Of a stretch of DNA of 64,000 nt, positions 46,584 to 56,086 are shown piece by piece (position 1 is the first letter of the stretch; every line of letters begins with the position of its first letter). The DNA lies in the NCBI GenBank assembly GCA_030435675.1, contig CM059624.1, positions 3,000,769 through 3,064,768 of the forward strand. The letters are read 5' to 3'. A model generated the notes under the pieces. It was not told the origin of the DNA and ran no database searches. It was given only the letters and a program-made list of their open reading frames with translations. The DNA comes from Steinernema hermaphroditum (taxonomy: Eukaryota > Nematoda > Chromadorea > Rhabditida > Steinernematidae). The translations under genes were made by a program, and so were the position numbers.

Positions 46584-47501
46584 CAGGGTGTTTCATAAGT
46601 TCTGTAACGCCTGAAAAAGAGCATATCCCGCCGAAAATTCAACGGATTCGTGCGAAAATTGGTGTACCTATAAAAGAGGACCAGATGAACAATCATCTGG
46701 AACGATTCTTCGAAATCACCACTTTACGTGGAAAAAAGGCTTGAAGAAGTTTCTTAAAAATTTTCGTCATGGCCACGAGTAGTCCGTTGCCCATGCTTGC
46801 TCTAGAGATCGCTTCAGACTGTCCAAGCGAGTGTGCCGGATTCGCGAGTCTTCATTCTCCAAGAATCCATAGATGGGATAGTCTTGAGGGTTCAGGTCGG
46901 GGATATTGGGGGGCCACATATCCTTGCTCCACTAACTTGGGCAGATCTGTTTCGAGACCTCCATGGATAATTTCGATCTATGCGCCTGGGCCCGGTCCTG
47001 CTGGAGCATCTAGTTCTTGTTTATGAAGTACTCCTGAGTGAATCTTGCCTCTTATGCCTTCAGATTCCGTTCTCGATAGATTTCCGAGTTAATCCTGACA
47101 CCTTTTTCAATAAAAACGGGTTTCGTTCGGCCCATCCCTTCTATTTTGGCCCACATCTTGACGGACTTCTGTGGGAAGCGGCTTTTTTTTAACTTAACAA
47201 ATCGAGGAGAACCTGTTTCACGGATAGCTCGCTCGTTATGCTGATTTGAGAATGGTTTGATCGGAAAAATCTGCTCATTCGTGAAAAGCGGTAGGCGTAT
47301 TCCTCCGCTTGTGGCCACGGCGAAGAATTTAAAGAAACTTCTCGAAGCCTTTTTTCCGGTGAAAGTGATGATTTCGAACAATCGTTTTAGATTATTTCTC
47401 CTGGTTCTCTTTTATAGGTATACCAATTTTCGCGCGAATCCATTGACTTTTCGGCGAGATATGCTCATTTTGTGACGTTACAGAACTTATGGAACACCCT
47501 A
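46584..47501 (-). mobile_element. Mariner-like element with ~90-bp imperfect inverted ends and a dead transposase
   Basis: The left end (CAGGGTGTTTCATAAGTTCTG...) and the right end, read in reverse (TAGGGTGTTCCATAAGTTCTG...), match with interruptions over about 90 bp. TA flanks both sides (46582-46583 and 47502-47503). On the minus strand one frame (47381-47052) reads KSVKMWAKIEGMGRTKPVFI and EKGVRINSEIY, the central mariner block. A shifted frame further on gives IPDLNPQDYPIYGFLE and DSLKRSLEQAW, the catalytic Asp region. Stops and frameshifts separate them, so the copy is inactive. Its right end lies 18 bp from the stop codon of the zinc-protein gene downstream. Confidence 0.75.
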
Positions 47502-47519
47502 TACATGGGAGCCGATCTT

Positions 47520-48566
47520 TCACAGAGATCGTGGAAGCATTTTTTGGGTCTTGTCTGCGGGCTCTGGAGTGGCAGGAACGTCGACCTCCTTCGCTAGCAA
47601 AGGCATCGGCTCGGGATCCTCGTCGTCGACTTCCTTTTCCAAAAGAGGCATGGATTCGTCGCCATCCGAGATTGGCATCGGTGAGGGAGCGGAAATGATA
47701 AGACGGTTTGATTCATCGGCTGGCTGTTCGGTAACTGATGACAGTCGGATATCGCGGATCTAAAATGGCATCCAAAGAGTCTTTGGAAGAGCTTTTTCTT
47801 CGTCGACTCTGCGTTTTCAAGCTTTCGGGGCAATCGGACAAAATGAACATATTCGAAAAATCTCATCTGAGGTGCTCTTACCTCCAACAGGAACTTCCAA
47901 ATTCCTGACGGGATAGGGTCGTCGTTGGGGTTTGCGGGCTTCACCCAGTTACCGTTTGCGAAGTCTAGCTGAATATGCTCACATCAAACCTCAATGAACA
48001 GTGGCTAAAGAATGATTATAATGGCGGTTTTGGCCACCATTATTTGATAAATTTGATCGTCAACCGATTCTCATACCACGCGTCCGCAAAGGTCAATAGC
48101 CGGCGGGCAGAACTTGGCATCGTCGAAGATTTCAAACGCCTGAGGGTAACGCCGGTCCTGATGTTGATGGAACATGAGGATACAGTCGGCGCAAGACGTC
48201 AGATTGCAGTCTCTGCATTTGAACAGACGGGAAAACTCTTTGGAACAAGTCCCACAGATGTAGGTCTAAAATCGATGGCACTACGTATGGACCCCTATCA
48301 CCAATGAGCTTACTTTGGGCGGTACTATAAACTGTCCGGTTTGCGCAAAGTTGATTAGCAACTTGGCATTCTCCAGCTCTTCGTATTGGGTCCTAAATGG
48401 AATGCTATATCAAGTGGTTGTACAAGAATTAACCGACATAATGAATTCATACAATCTTCGGTAATCGGAGCGTTCGAATGGCGGGTGTTGAGGAAAGTTC
48501 TCCATTCAGATGATTTTTTTGTTGGTGATATGCCTGGCGAAGATTCAGCTTCTGATCGGGCTTGGT
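47520..48566 (-). CDS. Third zinc-binding protein of the same motif family (5' end unresolved)
   Basis: Exons resolved (minus order): 48566-48434, 48392-48314, 48265-48077, 47968-47882, 47759-47520 (TGA). Junctions keep frame. Exon 48265-48077 encodes C-x2-C-x9-C-x2-C-x4-C-x2-C-x5-H-x-H (ICGTCSKEF, FKCRDC, SCADC, MFHQHQD), the same ligand order as the last exon of the tandem pair at 30-34 kb and similar to ZZ/B-box fingers. Here it lies mid-protein, followed by an acidic Pro/Glu-rich tail with a repeated MPLL-x-KEVD. The first coding exon was not found; upstream sequence to 48,640 has several possible acceptors. Function unknown. Confidence 0.6.
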
Positions 48567-49041
48567 CTTAGAATCTGATGAAAACAGTCAAACGATGTGG
48601 AGAAGGCTGAAAAAGAATGATTGGAAAGTGAGTCGATGTCAGACCCGAAAAATGGAAATCAATAGACAGTCAATTTGGCCACGCAAACAGTGAATTTGGT
48701 TTCTACAACATTTCTTGCACTGGTTTAAAAAAAACTTCCAAAAGGAGGTAAATGTTGTGACTGTGCGATTGGAACGCCATCGATGCGTTCGGAAAGTTAT
48801 TTTATAAGTGTGCTAGGTAATTGACAGATTACTCAACCCGCATTTTCTAAGCTACTGTTCTTTTCTCTGTAGAATTGATGTGTTAACTTTGACTGATTTA
48901 TCAAAATCGTATTTCTGCTCTTAAGAAATGCCCCCATTTTTTCCTAAGGTTTAATAGACGGGGTCATATATTCCTTCCTGGCGCTAGGTGCGTCTACAAA
49001 TTAGCAGCTGCGCGCGATTATGATAATTTTATGCACCTCGC

Positions 49042-49344
49042 ATGATTTTAAAAAGGAAGGAATATTCGCTGCGACGTAACCTGTTTCTGTTTCTTAACTG
49101 CAATATGGTTCAGCTAGACTATAATTCTGTATGTTTTACGAAGGAAAAATGCGCAAACGTTGATATGTGGGCGTCAATTATTGTAAACAGGCTACCGTAT
49201 TGCGACCCAGAAGAATCGTACTTTATGGCCGACGAGGGCGTTGCGCTTCTTCACGTAGGTCAGATCATAGAAGACTTTAAAAGGTCTGGGTGTTTAGCTT
49301 ATCGAATTTCAAGTTCTGAAACTGTCACTCAAGAGAGTTCTTAA
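49042..49344 (+). CDS. Possible single-exon gene (100 aa)
   Basis: An ATG-to-TAA frame encodes a protein with a hydrophobic-basic start (RRNLFLFLNC) and a helical core, YFMADEGVALLHVGQIIEDF. That core loosely resembles the FKEETVALISLIDVRDFY segment of the gene at 61,529-62,605, so this may be a truncated relative. No intron signals disrupt it. No other evidence for expression is visible. Confidence 0.35.
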   Translation: MILKRKEYSLRRNLFLFLNCNMVQLDYNSVCFTKEKCANVDMWASIIVNRLPYCDPEESYFMADEGVALLHVGQIIEDFKRSGCLAYRISSSETVTQESS

Positions 49345-50910
49345 TCTGTGGGAATTCTTGCTCAATCATCATGCAAGAAACCAAATGCAGATAATGTGAT
49401 TGAAACACAAATGAAAGATTGACCTGTGGGACAATCGAATAAATGGAACAGCAAGTTTACAAAATGGTCGCATTCGGATGTTTTGAGGGGCGACGCCCTC
49501 ACAGGGCCATAAAAAGTTGGTTGACGCCCTGGCGAGGAACGGTGCTTGTTTATGGTTATTGATGTTACCTCGGAACATCAATGTTATTTGCGCTAATCTT
49601 TACCGCACATCAAATGCATTGAGATACGGTTTTGAAACAGCGCTCGGAGGTGTAGTTTAAGTATAGCTTGTTGCTGTAGAACGTCACATTTGTAAAACAA
49701 CTTGGCATATCCACCAAAATGCACGTTGATTTGAGTTCAGAAGAGTTTTCGGAAATCTTCGCTATTCACGGGCGCCCCGAAAGGCATGTTTTGGTATAGG
49801 CAGACGACAAAGAAACGGCGAAAAAAGATAAGGAAAGAGCCGATCGCGCGATTGGCGATCGGTGCAGCGTGAGGGGAAGGAGGGTGAGGGCAAAGAAGCG
49901 CCGCGCTTGGGAAGGGCTGTGGGATGCGCCGTGTATGGAACGCAAAACAGCGACTGTGCGATTTTCTTTGTGGCACCCACGGAACACCGGCTCCTCCTTT
50001 TAGCTGAAGAACAGGGTGTACAATCATCCGTGGGAAAGCGCTGTTTATGTCGTTTGATCGAGTTCACAGAAAGGGACTATGCAATAGTAGGGATGTGCAA
50101 CCAATTCTAAGCAAGCTGCCCTGTAGCCCAAAATAGGTGTGCAGTGGGTTCGAAGAGGATGATGAAAGTACAAAAGTGAATGAGCAGTGCTCATCAGTAT
50201 TTCTATTCTATTCACGCACTTGCGCAGCATATGGACATATTCTGACGCTCTATCTGGTGCAGACTATCCAGTGACTGTCACAAGAATGTAATGACGGTAA
50301 TAGTTGAACGATAGAAAATCACATTGTTCTGTGTTGCTCTAATGTGCGGAAATCTCATCGATGATCCTAAGGGTTAGCTTAGCGAATCGAACTGGGCATC
50401 CTGGATAACGCTAGCAATACAATGTACAATGTCAAGCTGCATGAAACGTCATTCTGAGCGAGACTCAAAAGTGGTCCCTGTGCCACATTGGAGAAGTTCC
50501 ACAGCCTTTTGTGGAGGTTGCCACATGCTCCGTTCGACATCAACACTGAGCTGGAACTGATTTATGAAATCATAATCTAATAACGAACTTGATGGACAGG
50601 TTGAGGCCGTTCAGGTCGCTCGTCCAAATAAGATAGATCACAACTCATCAGCTAAAAACGGAATTCGCACCCTCTTGGTACCAACAGCCAAGTAGCTCTG
50701 CGCGTGGCAAGATTGGCATTCATAAAAGAGGCTGTAAATGGCACAAAAGCTGTTAAAAAACAAAAGGCCATAGAGTGGTAGGATTTGAACTGCCTATGTG
50801 GCTTCGTTTTTTTGAACTGTCTATGTGGCTACGAACGCGTTTTTTAAGCGGGTGGTGTTGGATTCTTTTCCCCTCCGAACATTTATTTTGTCTGGGTGCG
50901 CTCGGATTTA
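49345..50910. other. Spacer, no gene seen
   Basis: Overlapping open frames at 49,737-50,110 exist on both strands because of a G+C-richer stretch and do not extend through splice sites. A CGATCGC...GCGATCG stem of 7 bp lies near 49,842. I see nothing else interpretable. Confidence 0.4.
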
Positions 50911-53045
50911 TTAACTTTTACAAATAAAAGGAAACGTTGGCAACTTGACATTCCACTCCTCTTGCCGAAGTTTGTTCATTAGCACAGTTTCTATGTATTT
51001 AAGAGCTTCCTGCTTCCTTTGTGTTGCATCAGCATTTGCGCGAGCCTCGATAAGGCGACGAAGTTTAGTCAGACTTGGGTAGCCGACATTTTCCCTAAAA
51101 GCGCCAACTAATTATTTACAGATGACTCTTTCTTACTCGCAATAGAGCGGGTTTTCCACATCTTCATTCCACTGCCCTATGCCGCCGGATTCTACAGTCG
51201 TCTTTTCTAACATCTTCAAGTAGCGGCGTAGGAAACTGAGTTTTCTGGGGCCTTGCTCGTAGTAGCACATCTAACAAGTACATATGTTCACTTTTGCACC
51301 TTTCTTTTGAAAATACCGGTTGAACGAGAAGTTCGATATGAATAAGGTGTAGATGCATCGGCACAGCTATTCCACAGTTCCGCAAGCAGCACACGAACCT
51401 AAACGTATACCGGATTTAGCTTCCAGATTATTCACATTACCTACCATGCTACTCTAGAAAACTGATTCTCCGAAACTTGATGGAAAAATTTAGAGAGCTT
51501 GTTGATTGTTTTCTTGTCCAATGCCTGTGTCCATTTTTTTATACGAGTTGGGTGGTTGACCCAGAGACAGGCAGCAGCTACAACAAAGTTGACTATTCTC
51601 ATAAGGAATAAGTCAAGTTCCTTCCGCTGTACCATTCTGGTTATGGGGTCTACGAACGTTCGCGTTGGTTCTTCATGAATCGCCGCGCAGACATTCGCTA
51701 ACATGTGGGCTATCTCAGGTGGTGAAGTGAGCGCCCTTTCGATGAGCTTCATGTGCACTTTTTCGTGGAAGAGAACTTCTTCTTCCATAGTTTGTAGCTG
51801 TAGGGTTTCCATTCGTATCACAGTAAATTCATGGATCTTCAAGTCAGTCCAGGATATTCGATTGAAGTATTTGGTGAGGGCTCGATCCGTCTGAAATTTG
51901 AAACCTATAAGGAAAGGTTCCCAAGTGTCCGCTTAGTTTCCAGGTGAAAATTTACACACAGATAGGCCTTTTTTAGTGAACATGAAACATGTAACACTAA
52001 GATGGACGCGATTGATCATTGAACTATTTGAATCGGTAGACCTAGGCGAACTATATAAACTGAAGGGACGCGGACGAATACGAACTCACTAATGAAGGCC
52101 TAGCTGTGTGTTAATTTTCAGCACGATACAAGGCGGTTTCTTTGCTAGATAAGACTCTCAGGATTGCGATCTTGTAAACACAATGGGCATAAAATCACAA
52201 TTACCCCTTGAACTCCAGCGTCAAAAAACATCCACGAAACAACGATGCGCAGATGAAGAGGTGCTGACTTCATCGCTGCCCCAAAGACACCTTTGTCGGC
52301 TGCCCTTGGATATGTCGACTCGTCAGTGTATGGGATTGAGTGAAATATTGGGGTTTTGACAAATGATCGATCATAGATTTCCCTGAAAGTGCAGGGCGTA
52401 ATATGATATCACATAAACTGGGCTGCGGAATGCACAATCGCTTACGTTTCTGGGTCTTTGGATGAAGGCGTTGCGGAAGCCGTACAACTCTAAAAACTGA
52501 TTTATAAAAGACTGCAGATGTCATCTTCTTGTTTAAGTATTTCCTTTTCTTGCTAGACCCTAACGTTTTACAGATATACCAACCTCGCCAATATCGGTGT
52601 CGACAGCGACCTTTCCGGGCGAACACCGAATCGGCACTTTTGCTACTTTGGATTCAGAAACCAAGCTTGCTTCCTTCTCGACGACTTCTAGTTTCTGTTC
52701 TGTTTGTGTTGACCGAGCGTCAGCCATCGCTCTCACGTTGGATCCAATGGTTCTCGTTGTTTTCCTATCCGTTTGATTGATCTTTTCCTTCTTTTTCACA
52801 TGATCAGTTTGCGAGGTCGATGTCCGTTTAAGAACTTTTGTCGTTTTTTCGATAGTGAGGATTCTCTTTGTAATTTTGCCGAAGATATTCAAGTTAATGG
52901 ATTCTTTCCTTCGCAAAGCGATCGTGTTTTTGAAAAACATTTTTTCCATTGCCGATAGTCGGGCCTCCATGGTTTCCACCGCTGTGGAAAGACGATCTAT
53001 AGCCTGCAGTAGGACAAGAACGACCGGCTGCCTTGAATCCATCAT
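50911..53045 (-). CDS. Coiled-coil/QT-motif family protein 1 (predicted 489 aa)
   Basis: Seven exons (minus order): 53045-52580, 52511-52446, 52382-52291, 51890-51445, 51398-51317, 51270-51137, 51094-50911 (TAA), all in frame. The donor at 52290 (GTGTCT) is weak and the 400-bp intron after it is unusually long. Exon 1 gives a short coiled coil (LLQAIDRLSTAVETMEARLS) and then three QT motifs (TSQTD, INQTD, RSTQT) around TRTIGSN, resembling LC8-type dynein light chain ligands. The later exons form a helical domain including HMKLIERALTSPPEIA and MCYYEQG...LSFLRRYLKM, conserved in the paralogue at 56,087-59,062. Nothing identifies a catalytic function. The ATG at 53042 is an alternative start. 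Confidence 0.7.
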
Positions 53046-53943
53046 TTTTCTGCAATAATTTGTGTAAATCGAAAATCTCTACTTTTACATAAGTGCACGC
53101 GCTCGCCCGCGGAACGAATCGATACCACCGCTGATTGCGGTCGTTAGATCTGCGACAAATGGCTAGCAGACGACGATAAGACAAAGTGTTTTTTTTGCTT
53201 TAAAACAACGTCATTGCTCTTTCCTTTGTGTCCCCAGCGATCGATCGGGTCGTCCACTCGCTCTCTCTGAGGCTGTCTGAGGCCACTGAGTTGAGTGAGC
53301 GATCGTTCTCGGTTGTAATGTGGATTGGATTCAGACATTCGGTAGACATTCGGAACTGTACTTAGACGTACTCCGAACTGCGGAGTCTAATAATGTTTCT
53401 ACGTTGTATATTAGCAACAATCTGCACAGAAAGGGGCAAACCATTTCAAGTGAAATCTTTTCTATACTGATGAAGTTCGTTAAGAGTTGTCTAAATGGTG
53501 CATAGCTCTCCCTGTTTGGAAGGACAGAAGAAGACAAAGCATTTACAAGAGAGTCAGCTGAACGGCTCCTCGAAATCTGCGATGTTCAGTTTTCTAGAGT
53601 CTACGCTCAGGAACCGATACACCAACTGACTCCATTTATCGAAAGGAACTGTTGTCCGATCACCTTAGACGAGTATCTCTTATATCGTTTCGTTGTTTCC
53701 CGGTGATAACTGTTCCGCCCCGCTCGTTGTGCCCCACCGACGCACCTCTACAGGATTCGGCCTCTTCGCCTTTCCGATACCTGCGCACACAGATGAGACC
53801 GCTATTCGCTCTGCTCGGCTGCCGACTCCAGTTGAAGCAGGCAGAACGTCAACGTCAACGGTGTGTTTTTGTCTTTCTCGTATATTTGTGATTGGTCTCG
53901 CGCAATACATATCGCATCGAAAAACAAAATTGGCGGAAAATTT
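53046..53943. repeat. Spacer with a copy of a dispersed repeat
   Basis: 53,225-53,305 (TTTGTGTCCCCAGCGATCG..., a CTCTCTCTGAGGCTGTCTGA core, then ACTGAGTTGAGTGA) is repeated at 57,411-57,500. A second shared word set, TTCGCC...TGCGCACACAGATG near 53,763-53,794, has relatives near 57,740-57,770 and 59,747-59,774. The repeats sit next to or inside members of the coiled-coil/QT family, so they may have been duplicated with them. Other open frames here show no motif. Confidence 0.55.
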
Positions 53944-54234
53944 GGCTCTATTAGCGAATAGCGGCCAAAAGTATTTTTGGACGGCCAAAAGTATCTTTGG
54001 ACGGCCAAAACTATTTTCCAACGGCCAAAAGTCGGAATAGCGGCCAAAACTATTTTCCAACGGCCAAAAGTCGGAATAGCGGCCAAAACTATTTTTCGAC
54101 GGCCAAAAGTCGAAATAGCGGCCAAAAGTATATTTTTAAAGCCAAAAGTTTTTTATCACAATTTTCAATTTTTTTTTTCACAATTTCACAAAATCAACAA
54201 ATTAGTACATAGAACAAACTTAACAGCACATCAG

Positions 54235-55069
54235 TTATTCTTCTTTGTTTTCTTGTTTCGATGGGTACGTTGTCTGGAAGACGACCGACGAGAGGGCGCA
54301 GTTGTTGTTGACCGGACTCGACCACCGCGGCGACGGACAGGTGTCGTTCGAGTGTTGCTGTTCGAAATAGCGACGAAAAGCGTACTCATAGAGGTGGGAG
54401 GCAAATTTTTCTGTAGATGTCCCCCGCAGGTGACGCATGTCTGATTTTATAGCACCCCAAGTGGCTTCTATCCCCTGTGTGTGGACTGTCCTATCCTTTG
54501 GATTTACAAAGTTTATCCGATGGTTAACCCATCGGCGGGTGTATTCCATCTCCAGCTCCTCTATTTTTCCATAGGCAGCCCAACCGTCCGATGTGACGAT
54601 GGTTCCACGCGTACAGTTATCTCGAATTATTGGCAGAAGCGTGCCCGCTGTTCTATCGCGCACCTCAAAAAGGCGAACCTCGCCAGTGTCTCGGTCTGAC
54701 AAACCGAACACCCAGCCCGACTCTTTTCCAAGTTTCCGGCCTCTATGGTGCTTAGGCTTACAGAAATAAGACTCGTCGATTTCGACGACAACTCCCTCCC
54801 CCCCCCCCCCCTAGTTGGTGATCGTACGACTGGCGCATTGCCCAATCACGGCAAACCCACCTGAGCTTATTATAAAACTCAACCAGGGTCGTAATCGCCC
54901 AGCCATGTTCGTTGTGAACATTCTCAAGGCGTGTGGTAGGATTTGTGGCCCAGAAGTGGGCCATCCTGAGGATTTCGCCCACTCCCAGTCTGGACTCCGA
55001 GAAAAAAGATCCTCGGCGAACAGACTGTCGGCTTATGGACTTCTTAGCGTTGCAGTCATTGCATCTCCA
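54235..55069 (-). pseudogene. Merlin transposase (IS1595/ISXO2-like, DDE), frame broken at a poly-G run
   Basis: Reading from an acceptor-like CTATTTAG at 55070, the protein begins WRCNDCNAKK and RRGSFFSESR (zinc-ribbon half and the GSFF block of ISXO2-like transposases) and continues through NEHGWAITTLVEFYNKLRWV. At a 14-nt G run (C run at 54798-54811 on the plus strand) the frame shifts by one. The next frame holds VVVEIDESYF, KHHRGRK, WVFGLSDRDTG, TSDGWAAYGK and GIEATWGAIK, which supply the D, D and E of the catalytic triad. A TAA follows NKEE. The first CxxC of the zinc ribbon is not visible upstream. The run-length change may be a real lesion or a sequencing error. Confidence 0.85.
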
Positions 55070-55193
55070 CTAAATAGCCTCCAGCATGTGTGGACACAAA
55101 GACAACAATAGCCCACTAATGCCTCACCGCCACTAAATAGCCTCGCTTTATAATTCTAGTCGGGCGGGCGTCGACGTCACCGTCGACTCCAAA

Positions 55194-55580
55194 GTGGAGG
55201 CCGACACCGCCACTGATGTCGGCACAGACATCAGTGGCGGTTCGTACCGCCACGGGGGCACTCGCCATGGCGGCATGCGCCATGGTGGGAACCGCCACGG
55301 AGGCATGCGTCATGGCGGCATGCACCATGGTGGCGTCCACGGAGGGCGCATCACGGGTGGAAACAACCACCTCAACCAAAACCTCTCCATCCCCGTGGTC
55401 GTCCACGTGCATGCCCCGCCTTCCGCTTCTGGAAGGCGGGCGAGAAAGAAGGCCAGGCTGAAGAGAGCTCCGAAGAAAGCTCGGATGAGCCCGAAGAGGA
55501 GCCCGACGAGGAGCCCGAAGAAGAGCCGGAAGAAGAACCCGAAGAGGATGACTATTGAACAGTTACTTTTCTGTTTGTGA
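55194..55580 (+). other. G+C-rich HGG-repeat frame inside the Merlin element
   Basis: Opposite the transposase, a 128-codon frame starts with an acidic stretch, runs through repeats of RHGGM/HHGGV (DNA units around CATGGCGGCATGCGCCATGG), then HVHAPP, and ends in a Lys/Arg/Ser/Pro-rich tail (KRSPTRSPKKSRKK). The minus strand is also open (55412-55116) with an Ala/His/Val repeat, so the openness may simply reflect the G+C-rich repeat. It is either a captured gene fragment or a repeat array grown inside the transposon. Confidence 0.35.
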
Positions 55581-56086
55581 TAAATTTTGTTGATAAAAAA
55601 CTTTTGGCCGTCGAAAAATAGTTTTGGCCGCTATTCCGACTTTTGGCCGTTGGAAAATAGTTTTGGCCGCTATTCCGACTTTTGGCCGTCCAAAGATACT
55701 TTTGGCCGTCCAAAAATACTTTTGGCCGCTATTCGCTAATAGAGCCGAAAATTTGACGTCGTCTGCAGTACCGGCGAATTCAGCTACGTGGTGAGCAGGG
55801 AAATTGATGGCAAAACCAAGGACGGAAGCGTCACACGCTTCGCTTTCCTGCATAACTGAATTACGCGCGTCGGCTTTTATTGTACAGTGACAACCATAGA
55901 AATAGCCGCAGTAAATATTGAAAAAATTTTCGGTCACTTTCGGAACGGTTTGCCTCATACGACAATAATAGGTGGTTTGTATGAGGAATACGTCGAGGAA
56001 CGGAGGAAATATACAGCATTCTGAAAGGATGTTTATTAGATTTGACTACAAGCAACAACTACATATTTGCGAACAAAGTTTGGTGT

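Larger units (their letters stand above)
53944..55746 (-). mobile_element. Complete Merlin-type DNA transposon (1,803 bp)
   Basis: The ends, GGCTCTATTAGCGAATAGCG at 53944 and its reverse complement ending at 55746, are flanked by an exact 8-bp target duplication, GAAAATTT (53936-53943 and 55747-55754). Inside each end is an array of GGCCAAAAGT monomers spaced by short A/T- or C-rich words; the left array is longer by about 39 bp. On the minus strand lies an IS1595/ISXO2-like transposase, the hallmark of the Merlin superfamily, whose target duplications are 8-9 bp. The element also contains a G+C-rich segment on the side of the transposase N-terminus. Confidence 0.92.
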
